Shown here piece by piece: positions 42,233 to 51,000 of a DNA stretch of 64,000 nucleotides (its first letter is position 1; every line of letters starts with the position of its first letter). The notes under the pieces are model-generated. The model did no database searches. It saw nothing but the letters and a program-made list of their open reading frames with translations, and had not been told where the DNA came from. The position numbers and the translations under genes are program-made. Source of the stretch: an uncultured Clostridia bacterium (lineage in GTDB: Bacteria > Bacillota > Clostridia > Christensenellales > Borkfalkiaceae). The DNA lies in assembly GCA_934271275.1 (NCBI GenBank), contig CAKQRD010000002.1, forward strand, positions 124,001 to 188,000, written 5' to 3'.

Positions 42233-43942
42233 TTATTTTTTCGTCCACAAAGCCACGCTTTGTCTTGCATATTTATACGATTCCGCAAGATACTCGGAGG
42301 GCTTTTTGTCACTTGAAGCAAACACCAACGCGGGGAACAAATCCTTAGTGGAAATCGCGTATCTCTTAGCCATATCCGTCGTGCAAATCGTATTATAGAA
42401 TTGCGCGTTGTTATGAATCGGATTCACCTTGTCGTAAGTCGTCCAAGCCTTGTAAATTTCTTGTCCGAACGGAGAAAGCTTCGCCACCTGGTCGGGCTTA
42501 ATATCGTATTCGAGATCCTTGAATGCGTTTGTCTGTACGGTAAAATCAACCAGAGCGTCGTCGCTGTTCATAAGCTGAACGAAATCAAACGCGAGCTGTT
42601 TTTTAACATCGTTCAACCCTTTTTTGACGAAGCAAAGGGAATTTACTATGTTTACCATAGTGTTATTATTCTTTCCGACCTGTTCTCTCGTCGCGCTAGG
42701 GAGAGGAAGCCAACCGTAACGGCAATTCTCCTTTGCCCCGCCAAGCGCCGAGTTCTTTTCAAAATACGAGGTCGCCTCGCTGTCCCAGTAGCTTCCGTCT
42801 ATAAGCATCGCCTGACGTTTCATATTGCTCGCAAAGCGTGATGCGACGTAATCCTTCTGAGCCTTGAACGCGTCGTAGTTTTTGCTCGATACGTTCGCAG
42901 AAATCGCATACTTGTCGGAATATTTCATCAAATCCCTGACAAAGCCGAGCGCATAGTAATACGCGGCGGTACGGTACGTTTCGTAACCGTTATTCTGCGA
43001 AGGATCGAGCGTTACCTTTTCCGTTTCGGGCGTGCCGTCGCTCTTCATTACAACGTTTCCGTTTGAATCAAGCTTAACAACCTCGGACAATTCGCCTTCC
43101 ATAATGAAGTTACGCATATACTCTTCCGCGCCCTGATAGTTTGCCATCAACTGAGCCATCAAAGTCGTAACGTAGTAAGACGCCGCGTCCGTTCCGCCCC
43201 AGTTAAGCGGTGTATAGCCGCTTCCCGATATATATTCGCAAAGATTCCAGAAGTCCTCGTAAGTCGCGGGCAAGCCGTCGTCATCATTGCCTGATATGCC
43301 GTCAGGTCCCGCACTGCGCGGACTATCCTTGTCCACGACGAACTTGTCCTCTAAAAGAGTTTCGTTCTCGTAGCCTTCGGCAAAATAAAAGCCTCTGTCC
43401 TCGAATAAATCTATATCGTAAACTATACCCATAGAAGTCATATAGTGCGGGAGCGCGTAATACTTCGTTACGCCGTCTTTTTCTATACCGTAAAACTGCT
43501 TTTGTTCTTTCGTGAGCTTGCTCTCTATCGATTTACCGTCGTACGGGTTGGTTCCCTTGACTATATCGGTAATATCTTCCAAAACGCCTTGCTTTTCGAG
43601 ATAAAGATACTGCACTTTTTCTACAAAATAAACCTCGTATTCGTCGTTCTGAATGTTCGCCGAATCAGGCGTTTCTTTAACGTCGGTAATCATTACCTGC
43701 ACGCCGCTCTTGCCTTCTTCCAAGGATACACCCGCATATTTCGCTTCGAGCTTATCCTTTCCGTTATACAACCATTTGTTACCGAAGCCGCCCTGATAGT
43801 TCCTGACGTAAAGCTGCGTTTTAGAGCTGTCTACGCCTTCGCTTCCGCCGTCTGACGGCTTTGAACAGCCTACAAGCGAAAACGCCGTTCCGACAGAAAT
43901 GGCAACCGCAAGAATAGATGATATAACTCTTGTTTTTTTCAT
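42233..43942 (-). CDS. Sugar ABC transporter substrate-binding lipoprotein
   Basis: 569 aa with signal peptide and lipobox LVGCSKPS (Cys 26). The protein is larger than a normal solute-binding protein (about 420 aa) and contains a segment DKDSPRSAGPDGISGNDDDGL, a calcium-binding-like loop, near residues 205-225. GYTPLNWGGTDAASYYVTTL and YGWLPLPSATREQVGKN fit family 1 extracellular binding proteins that take oligosaccharides. GGAGGTG precedes the ATG. It is the first gene of the importer. Confidence 0.9.
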   Translation of the reverse strand: MKKTRVISSILAVAISVGTAFSLVGCSKPSDGGSEGVDSSKTQLYVRNYQGGFGNKWLYNGKDKLEAKYAGVSLEEGKSGVQVMITDVKETPDSANIQNDEYEVYFVEKVQYLYLEKQGVLEDITDIVKGTNPYDGKSIESKLTKEQKQFYGIEKDGVTKYYALPHYMTSMGIVYDIDLFEDRGFYFAEGYENETLLEDKFVVDKDSPRSAGPDGISGNDDDGLPATYEDFWNLCEYISGSGYTPLNWGGTDAASYYVTTLMAQLMANYQGAEEYMRNFIMEGELSEVVKLDSNGNVVMKSDGTPETEKVTLDPSQNNGYETYRTAAYYYALGFVRDLMKYSDKYAISANVSSKNYDAFKAQKDYVASRFASNMKRQAMLIDGSYWDSEATSYFEKNSALGGAKENCRYGWLPLPSATREQVGKNNNTMVNIVNSLCFVKKGLNDVKKQLAFDFVQLMNSDDALVDFTVQTNAFKDLEYDIKPDQVAKLSPFGQEIYKAWTTYDKVNPIHNNAQFYNTICTTDMAKRYAISTKDLFPALVFASSDKKPSEYLAESYKYARQSVALWTKK

Positions 43943-43963
43943 TTTACACCTCCGTAAATCCGG

Positions 43964-45193
43964 TTAATTATTTTTAAGTTTATCCGCCATATTATAAGCC
44001 AGCAGATTCCAGCTTTGAAAACCTTGGTTGCGAATACCTTCGCCCGTTTCGGGATCATAGTATTCGTGAAATTCTCCGCACTTTTCAACGTCTTTACCAA
44101 ACAACCTGACTGTTTTCTCCGCAAGCTCCAACGCGTCGCCGACGTAGCCGTATTTCAGCAAACCTTCGCAGACGAGATAATTCGCGTTGCCCCAAATCGG
44201 TCCCGTCCAGCAAGACGGATTACCGCTGCTTTTTACCGAGTACATTCGGGTTTCCGCTTTGGAAAGACTTCTCACTCCGTATTCGGCGTTGAATTCCTTG
44301 TCGTTACGCAAATGTTCTTTTACCATTCTTTCGGCTTGCTCATTCGTAGCGATACCGTAATACATAGTAAGAAAACCCGACCAAACCCCTATGCGCATAG
44401 GCAAAGATTTCCAGTGTCTCGGCGCGCCGCTGTGCAACCATTCGTTATGGTCCACCTTTTTCAGAAGAATATCCGCGCTGTAATAAAATCCGTCACGGTC
44501 GTCGTAACACTCGTCTTGTATAGAGCGTTTCAGGTTTTCGCTCTTTTCCTCGTATATCTTCGCTTCCTCGTCGTCGAAAAGCCTGCAAAGCTCCGCCATT
44601 GCGACAAGTTCACCGTACATAAGACAATTTAAAAATATAGAAGCGGTACTTCCGTCCGGACGATAAAAAACACAAGGATCGTTATCGATCCCGATAGCAA
44701 AATCGTTCAACCAGTAATAAAGTCCTGTCTCTTCGTGAAAACAATTCTTTTCATACCACTTAACAAACCTTTTGAGAACGGAGAACTTATCTCGTAGCCA
44801 TTCAACGTCGTTTCCGCTCTTTTTCGCTACGAACAACGCATGTTGCGCAAGGCACGGCTTGTGTATATTTACCCTCGTGTTCGGTTTCAAATCAAAAATA
44901 CTTTCTTTATCCGCAATGATATTTATCGGAATACGACCTTCCTCGTCCGCAGCGGAAAGAAAATTCAATACGCAACCCTGTTCGTAAACGATTATATCGT
45001 CGCCGTCCGCAGCTGCCGCCAAAGCAACGTCCGTCAGCCAGCTGTCCCAGTCCCAAAGTTGATCGGAATATGAAGAACCGGGAACTACGCACGGAAATTT
45101 AAATTTTCCGTGCGGCTCCCTGAAACATTTTTTATAATTGTCCTTGACGTAATTCTGAACGAGCTTTATATATCGTTCCGTATCCTTTTGCAT
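43964..45193 (-). CDS. GH63/trehalase-like (MGH1-type) glycoside hydrolase
   Basis: 409 aa (alpha/alpha)6 barrel. The N-terminal segment YSDQLWDWDSWLTDVALA has the first substrate-site acid motif, and the C-terminal part reads SGNPSCWTGPIWGNANYLVCEGL followed by GEFHEYYDPETGEG, typical of the GH63/GH37 barrel where a Glu or Asp pair carries out inverting hydrolysis. It has no signal peptide, so it is cytoplasmic. It belongs to the family of mannosylglycerate and alpha-glucoside hydrolases; exact specificity is unclear. It sits between the surface enzyme and the importer. Confidence 0.82.
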   Translation of the reverse strand: MQKDTERYIKLVQNYVKDNYKKCFREPHGKFKFPCVVPGSSYSDQLWDWDSWLTDVALAAAADGDDIIVYEQGCVLNFLSAADEEGRIPINIIADKESIFDLKPNTRVNIHKPCLAQHALFVAKKSGNDVEWLRDKFSVLKRFVKWYEKNCFHEETGLYYWLNDFAIGIDNDPCVFYRPDGSTASIFLNCLMYGELVAMAELCRLFDDEEAKIYEEKSENLKRSIQDECYDDRDGFYYSADILLKKVDHNEWLHSGAPRHWKSLPMRIGVWSGFLTMYYGIATNEQAERMVKEHLRNDKEFNAEYGVRSLSKAETRMYSVKSSGNPSCWTGPIWGNANYLVCEGLLKYGYVGDALELAEKTVRLFGKDVEKCGEFHEYYDPETGEGIRNQGFQSWNLLAYNMADKLKNN

Positions 45194-45217
45194 TAAGCAT
45201 GTTCTCCTGTAAATTAA

Positions 45218-48200
45218 CTACGCGTTTATACCCCAGTTGGAATATAAATCGGAAAGCAAACAATTCTCTCCGTAATAAATTCTTCCGAGCAAATCAAAAT
45301 CGGTTTTTAGATTTTGTCTCAAAGCGGAAATACTCGTACCGTTATAACCGTCCTTGAACCCGTAACCTGACTTGCCGGAACCGCCCGCCACGCATATCAT
45401 AAATCTCGGCGTAAGCGATTCTATAAGTATATGCCGCTCATATACGAGTTTCATATCGCCGTTATACGCCGAAATCGCGTTCTGTGCGGTCTCTATATAA
45501 CTCATATACATTTTTATCATATCTTGGGTATAATATTTCCAGTAACCGTCGGTTTCTCTCGTTCCTAAATAATCGCATAATCTGTTCGCGGTTTTAGTGC
45601 TTATTAGCCCTGGATAACTGATTGCGTCTAAATATTCATAAACGGTACCGTCGTTCGTTCCTTTTATTTTACCGTAATCGGTTTTCATTTGCAAATACAA
45701 ATTATACATCGCTTCGTTCGCCTTCGCCGCACCGTAATACCCGCCGTCGCGGAACGTTTTCGTCTCTCCGTTTACCGTAAAACCGAAGAATTTGCTTTCA
45801 AGTTCCAAAGCGTATGCGTCTATCTGCGTCTGATAGCTTTCGGTTCCTCCGGTTGCCGTTATTTTTTCGAAAATTTCAACCTGCGCTTTTGAAAACGCGT
45901 ATTGCTTAAACGCCTCAAATGCCGAAGCTCCGCGCTCTCTGGTCTGTCCGTTGACGTAAATCCACACCGGCTCTCCGCCTGCGGCTTTCACCGTTCTCGC
46001 CGCGTACTCAAACCAAGTAAGCAAACTATTTACCGTGTCCGTAAACATCATATAGTTGTGGAACATCGTTCCGTAAAACCAAAAGCCTATGTTTTTAGTT
46101 TTTGCAACCCACGCGGAAATTTGCGTTCTTACATCATCGTTTCTCACAGAATAAATCGATTCCGCCTCATAGCTATTGCGAATAGGACCGTAAATAACGC
46201 CGAGGTGTTCGCTCATTTCTATCGTCGGCGCATCTAAAAGATAATAATACGCCAACATATAGACGGTAAATCTTCTGTCCTTATTGCCGTCCAGCTCCTG
46301 AATTTTGGCAACGACGTCGTTAAGGAATTTCACCGCCGCGTTCGTATGATTATTTTTGCAGACCGAACACTGACAACCGTCCTCGTCGTTATCCGTGAGA
46401 GAAAACGTCACGTCGTAAACGTTCGGATAAGCGTTCAATAAATCTCTGATATTCGTTGCGGCCTCGGCAACCATAGCAACGTACTCCGCGTTCGAGGAAT
46501 CCTGCGTTCCGCCCGCAGCGTAGCATATGTCCGCGCCGTTATTTCTGAACCATTTCGGATGCGTCGCGCCATACTGCGAATATTTTAACCAGTACGTCGT
46601 ATTGTGGAACGGATGCATAATTCCTTCATCATCAGCAGGACCTATCGGAAAACGATCTCTGCCGTTCAAGCCTAACTGATCGTTCTTCCAGACGTGATAA
46701 GCGTTCGTAGTATTTCTGAAATTGAACGCCGAATCGTAATCTATGTTTATTTCCGGCATCGTGACAGCCGTTCCGTTCACCTTTTCATAAAGGACGGTAT
46801 CATCGGAAAGAGCGTTATAGCCTATACTTTCTTCCAGAAACACGATAGCCGCAGTTATATATTCTTCACCCGAATCGGCATTTATGAAAGCGGTATTGCC
46901 GACTGTATTTACAACGAAACGCCCCGAACCCGCTTTCGGCGCGTTTACTATATCCGTATCGCCTACAACGATATAAGCGGAGCTTTCCGTCCATATATCG
47001 GGAAGCGTTGTCGTTACTTCGAGTCTCACGCCGCCGCTTATCGTTTCCGAAAACCTTCCGCCGCCGATATCGGCGTAAGTCACCGTACCCGACGCGCGAC
47101 GTATTTGCTCTGCTATAAAGCCTGCCGCCTTTAAGGCGTTATCGTTTCCGTTCTCATATATAATAACGTAATTCGAAGAGCTGCCGTCTGCGGATATAAT
47201 CGTATTCCCTGTAAAAGACTTAGTTACCTCCGTTGCCGAAAGGAGCAGACCTTTGGAGCCGAAGGAAAGTTGCGTTCCGCTCGCGGAAAAATAATTCCAA
47301 CCGTTTATTTCGTTTTTTCTCTCGGAAAGCATCTCTCCCGCAGAGGAATATCTTTTAAAATTATCGTAGCGCAAAGGTAAATCGGATTCGTCGTTACCGT
47401 TCGTTTCGTCGTTACTGTATTTTACGATAGTCGTACCCGAAGGACCTACGATATAAACGTTTTTATACGCGTTATCGGAGGTTCTCGACTGACCGAGAAT
47501 ATATCCGCTTTCCCAGTCGGTATCGTAGCTTATTATACAATTTTTCATAGTAACGGCAGCGCCTGCGTCTAACTTGGTATTAACCGTAGAGTTCCACCCG
47601 TTCGCGGCAACTCCGTTATAACCGACGTAAACGTTTTCTATTATACCCTCTCCCCAAGACGCAAGATAACTGCAATATTGTACCTTTGCGTTGGTAAAGG
47701 AGACGTCTTTTATAACTCCGTTTTTACTTAAAACGCTTATAAATCCCGTTCTGCGATAAGCATCGGAGTGACCGTGATCGGTTGCATAGCTTGCGGACTC
47801 GACGTACATACCGTTTACGTTATGCCCTCTTCCGTCGAATACCCCGCAAAATCCCAAAGCTTTATCGCCTATATCCGCAAAATCTACGACCATAGACGGA
47901 ACGTATTTACCGTTAAATTCTATATCGCTTCCGAGTGCAAAATACCCGTCGTATTTGTTGTCGTTCAAAGTTCCGTCGTATGCGTCCGCATATGTGAGAA
48001 AAGTATTCAAATCGCTTGCGCTATTTAACACCTTTGTTGCAAATACGACCGGTAAAATATGCGTTAAAATCCCGCCGTCGTATATATACTTTATTTCAAG
48101 CTCGCCCGCGCCGTAAATTTTGCCGAAATCCGAGACTTTTACCGTAAGTCCGTCCGTTCCGAGCGTATTACCGCCGTATCCGACGGAAACGAAGTTCGCT

Positions 48201-48325
48201 TCCGTCAGACCGTCTACGTCAAGAACGTATTCTTGCGCGGCGTTTACGTTTCCGTCCGTAATGCCAAGATCGATAAGTCTTTCGCGCGTATCTTCAAGCA
48301 CTACGTCCTGCCCGTCAATCAGTTT
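45218..48325 (-). CDS. Downstream part of the giant surface protein: GLUG-like module plus DUF4838 domain
   Basis: An open frame of about 1035 codons in the -1 frame relative to the ORF at 48319-50799. It has no good start: a GTG at 48301 has only a weak AGGA, and the frame can be followed back to the homopolymer at 48323. The N-terminus continues the same modular layout (ILTHILPVVFATKVLNSASDL; FALGSDIEF; FCGVFDGRGHNVNGMYV), then the DUF4838 domain follows (IIYENGNDNALKAAGFIAEQI; AIVFLEESIGYNALSDDTVLYE; CQCSVCKN). It has no signal peptide of its own, so it must be joined to the upstream protein to be exported. A C-terminal LYSNWGINA matches the end of the other DUF4838 protein. Confidence 0.85.
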   Translation of the reverse strand, partial: KLIDGQDVVLEDTRERLIDLGITDGNVNAAQEYVLDVDGLTEANFVSVGYGGNTLGTDGLTVKVSDFGKIYGAGELEIKYIYDGGILTHILPVVFATKVLNSASDLNTFLTYADAYDGTLNDNKYDGYFALGSDIEFNGKYVPSMVVDFADIGDKALGFCGVFDGRGHNVNGMYVESASYATDHGHSDAYRRTGFISVLSKNGVIKDVSFTNAKVQYCSYLASWGEGIIENVYVGYNGVAANGWNSTVNTKLDAGAAVTMKNCIISYDTDWESGYILGQSRTSDNAYKNVYIVGPSGTTIVKYSNDETNGNDESDLPLRYDNFKRYSSAGEMLSERKNEINGWNYFSASGTQLSFGSKGLLLSATEVTKSFTGNTIISADGSSSNYVIIYENGNDNALKAAGFIAEQIRRASGTVTYADIGGGRFSETISGGVRLEVTTTLPDIWTESSAYIVVGDTDIVNAPKAGSGRFVVNTVGNTAFINADSGEEYITAAIVFLEESIGYNALSDDTVLYEKVNGTAVTMPEINIDYDSAFNFRNTTNAYHVWKNDQLGLNGRDRFPIGPADDEGIMHPFHNTTYWLKYSQYGATHPKWFRNNGADICYAAGGTQDSSNAEYVAMVAEAATNIRDLLNAYPNVYDVTFSLTDNDEDGCQCSVCKNNHTNAAVKFLNDVVAKIQELDGNKDRRFTVYMLAYYYLLDAPTIEMSEHLGVIYGPIRNSYEAESIYSVRNDDVRTQISAWVAKTKNIGFWFYGTMFHNYMMFTDTVNSLLTWFEYAARTVKAAGGEPVWIYVNGQTRERGASAFEAFKQYAFSKAQVEIFEKITATGGTESYQTQIDAYALELESKFFGFTVNGETKTFRDGGYYGAAKANEAMYNLYLQMKTDYGKIKGTNDGTVYEYLDAISYPGLISTKTANRLCDYLGTRETDGYWKYYTQDMIKMYMSYIETAQNAISAYNGDMKLVYERHILIESLTPRFMICVAGGSGKSGYGFKDGYNGTSISALRQNLKTDFDLLGRIYYGENCLLSDLYSNWGINA

Positions 48326-50799
48326 TTTTTTACCACTACTCCGTCGGGAAGGCTGTCAAGGCTAACGCCTACGGCAAAATTGCCCGTAATGCTTGCGATA
48401 ATCGTAAGTCCGCCCGTAAAGTCGTTATCTTTCAAAGCTCCGAATACGTTCACGATTTCTACCGAAGAGGTTATAGAGGAGTTCTTCCATACGCATTTCT
48501 CCATCGTATTGCTGACAAACGGAGTATAGCCCGCGCTTCCGGTATTTACGTTTCCTGCTACGATGCTAATCGATACGTTTTCAAACGTGGTGTTATAAGC
48601 GTTATACGACAACTCCGCGCTTCCCCAGCCTTGACCGCTATAAACGTCCTTAATATTTACGTCTTTGATAGTCGCACCGTTAAGAGTACCGAACAAACCA
48701 CACGGCGCCTTCGATGAGTTGACGGTTATCGTGTGAGTTCTTCCGTCGAGAGTTCCTCTGAATGCTTTGTCTCCACTCCAACCGTTGCTGCCCTGCTTTG
48801 CGGTAAAGCCGACTTCACTCCACGAAACGTCATTTCCCAGAATATAGTATCCGTAAACATTGTCTGCGTCCTTAAAGTGCTTTACGGTATCCTGCAATTC
48901 GGTCATCGTGTAAATAACTTTGGTTACTATCGTTACGGGAACTGTTATTTCTACTTGCGTTCCGTCCGTTTTAGCAACGGTGACTACTATATTCTGTTCG
49001 CCGTGTTGGCTCTTATCGGTAAGAATATCGCGTGCCGTTACCGTTGATATACCGTCAAGAGTATAACCGTTACTCGTTTTAACGCTTAAAATTTCAAGCC
49101 CGTTATATTCGCCGAGGTCAAGCAACGAGGCTTGCCCTTCGAGAATGAAATCCTGTCTTGCGGAAAGAGTGACTTTTTCGGCGGTAATTTGCGTTACGTC
49201 GTCATAGGAAACGCTCTGATCGTCGCAATGTCCCATTTCGACGTACGTTCCGTTAATAACTACGTTCTTAAACGAATTATCTTTAAAGCTGTTCCCGAAC
49301 AACGAACCGTAACCTTGCGTATCGTTTACGGTTACGTCAATAAGCTTGTTCCCCTCGAACGCCGAATAGGATATCCAGCCGTGACCGGAACCGACGCTTT
49401 GATCGGCAGGTCCTGCCGCCCAAGTAAACGTCACGTTTTCAATCGTACTGTTATAGCACGCTTTTGCAAGCAACGCAGCGCTTCCCGAACTGCGGTAATT
49501 ATCTTTTATAGTCACGTTCTTTATCGTTGCGTCACGCATAACGGAGAACAATCCGCCACCGCCGTTTCCTGCTGTACCGATAAGCTTTCCTTGCCCGTCA
49601 AGCGTCGCCTTAAACTCTGATCCCCAGCCGTTCAACGAATATTTTGCAAGGTTCGTATCGTAAATATCATTGCTCAAAACGTAGTAACCAAAAACTCTCG
49701 TAACGCTTGCCGTGGGTTGAATGGTATTAAAATCCGTCGCGCTTGCTATTTCTTTCGTTATCACCAAAACGGGGAGCGTAGCCGTAAAGGTTTTTCCGTC
49801 TTTTTCAAACGTTACCGCAACGTTCTGTTCCCCATGACTGCTCGTAGCGTCTTTAAGCGTTTCTACGTTAAGCGCGGCGGGATCGCTCCCTAAATCGTAA
49901 GTATTCAGCTTGATGCCTACGACGTTATATTCCGCATAGTTTTCAAGCGGAAGAGCAACGGTTTCATCGGTCATAAGCAGCTTTCTTCTGTAAGTTGCGT
50001 ATAAATCCGTGCTGTTCTTTATGAGAATCGAAGAAACGTTCTTGATTATCGTGCCGTTTTTGGTCGTCCAACCGACGAATTCCGAACCGTCGTCGAGCTT
50101 CGCCGCCGGAACGGGACATTCGGTGCTTACGCCGAGATAATCCACGGTTTCGGTCGTAACGTTGCCGTTGACGTGATAGCTAATCGTTTTGTTAAGATAA
50201 GTTTCCTGTAAATTAGTTTTGTCCTCTTCGGGTAATTCGGTATTGCTTAACGCGGCTTTGGCAACGTAAGACATAGAAATTTCGTTCTTTTGCGCCGTAT
50301 AAATATATTCGTCGCCGCTATGAATATAGCCCCTTACGGAAATTTCCGTGCCGTAATCGGTCTCGGGAATATTATAAAGGTACACGACGGATTGCATATA
50401 AGAAATTCCGTCAAACTTAACCTTTTTCCAAACGCCGCTCGTATCCGAATCCGAAACGGTCGCGCCGTAAGTTCCTCCGACGGTCAAGTCTGCTCCGCCG
50501 GTAAGATGATAAGGAAGAAGAAGCGTTCCGGTTTTTACGCCGTCGTTCAATATTCCGTCACCGTTTTCATCTATTACGCCGTAGGTTTGAAAATAATCTT
50601 CGGTCATCACGACGTGATACTTAACGCCTGCGCCGCGATCGTCGTGAATTTTAACAGAACCGCCGTACACCCGATACGCGTCTTCGTTTGTCGTGCCGTC
50701 GGCAGCGAATGCTTTGGGCGCGTTCACGCCTACGACCGCAAAACAAAAAATAGCGATTACGCTGAAAAGCATAATTAAATTTTTCTTAATCGTTTTCAT
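48319..50799 (-). CDS. Secreted multi-domain surface protein, upstream part of a frameshifted pair
   Basis: 826 aa from the ATG of MKTIKKN, chosen because GGGGAGAAGG lies 3 nt upstream (the frame begins earlier at 50820). A signal peptide (residues 4-32, NAPKAFAADG) is followed by a C-rich-free beta domain, two Ig-like units with 'KSQHGEQNIVVTVAKTDG' and two shared modules ('FRGTLDGRTHTITVNSSK', then NTMEKCVWKNSSITSSVEIV). It ends SLPDGVVVKKN at 48319. The same last module closes the lipoprotein at 51001 (FPSGITAENQ), so stopping here is a domain boundary. Two-product expression with the -1 frame is possible. Confidence 0.85.
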   Translation of the reverse strand: MKTIKKNLIMLFSVIAIFCFAVVGVNAPKAFAADGTTNEDAYRVYGGSVKIHDDRGAGVKYHVVMTEDYFQTYGVIDENGDGILNDGVKTGTLLLPYHLTGGADLTVGGTYGATVSDSDTSGVWKKVKFDGISYMQSVVYLYNIPETDYGTEISVRGYIHSGDEYIYTAQKNEISMSYVAKAALSNTELPEEDKTNLQETYLNKTISYHVNGNVTTETVDYLGVSTECPVPAAKLDDGSEFVGWTTKNGTIIKNVSSILIKNSTDLYATYRRKLLMTDETVALPLENYAEYNVVGIKLNTYDLGSDPAALNVETLKDATSSHGEQNVAVTFEKDGKTFTATLPVLVITKEIASATDFNTIQPTASVTRVFGYYVLSNDIYDTNLAKYSLNGWGSEFKATLDGQGKLIGTAGNGGGGLFSVMRDATIKNVTIKDNYRSSGSAALLAKACYNSTIENVTFTWAAGPADQSVGSGHGWISYSAFEGNKLIDVTVNDTQGYGSLFGNSFKDNSFKNVVINGTYVEMGHCDDQSVSYDDVTQITAEKVTLSARQDFILEGQASLLDLGEYNGLEILSVKTSNGYTLDGISTVTARDILTDKSQHGEQNIVVTVAKTDGTQVEITVPVTIVTKVIYTMTELQDTVKHFKDADNVYGYYILGNDVSWSEVGFTAKQGSNGWSGDKAFRGTLDGRTHTITVNSSKAPCGLFGTLNGATIKDVNIKDVYSGQGWGSAELSYNAYNTTFENVSISIVAGNVNTGSAGYTPFVSNTMEKCVWKNSSITSSVEIVNVFGALKDNDFTGGLTIIASITGNFAVGVSLDSLPDGVVVKKN
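48322..48342 (-). promoter_or_regulatory. Candidate -1 frameshift site (slippery A9 run)
   Basis: On the minus strand GGAG (48342-48339), 10 nt, then an A9 run containing the heptamer A_AAA_AAC (48328-48322) in the zero frame, immediately followed by UGA. Shifting -1 there leads without break into the 1035-codon downstream frame. Spacing of a Shine-Dalgarno-like element 10 nt upstream is as in the dnaX signal. Confidence 0.6.
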
Positions 50800-50816
50800 A
50801 ATCCTTCTCCCCTCTT

Positions 50817-50957
50817 TCATAAACTGAAATTATTGTTCCACCAGTCAGAATTGTCGTTACCGTCTACTCCGACGTCGTCGCCGCTCATGCGTATGACGTC
50901 GGTCGTTTCCAAGGGAAAGAACCAAACGTCAGGTCTTTCATAGTTCTCTTTTTTCAT
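50817..50957 (-). CDS. Small 46-aa peptide encoded at the head of the surface-protein gene
   Basis: ATG at 50957 with AGGAG 7 nt upstream, 46 aa, ending TGA at 50817. The sequence starts MKKENYERPDVWFFPLET and continues with an acidic Gly/Asp stretch and SDWWNNNFSL. Very short proteins with a 'MKKxYxxP' head and an acidic Gly/Asp tail are seen in many gut Firmicutes and Bacteroidetes, often beside secreted proteins; their role is not known. No signal or membrane helix is evident. Its stop overlaps an upstream ATG (50820) of the surface-protein frame. Confidence 0.65.
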   Translation of the reverse strand: MKKENYERPDVWFFPLETTDVIRMSGDDVGVDGNDNSDWWNNNFSL

Positions 50958-51000
50958 AATTTTCTCCTAATTTTTAATTTTTCGGGCGCACCGTTATTTT

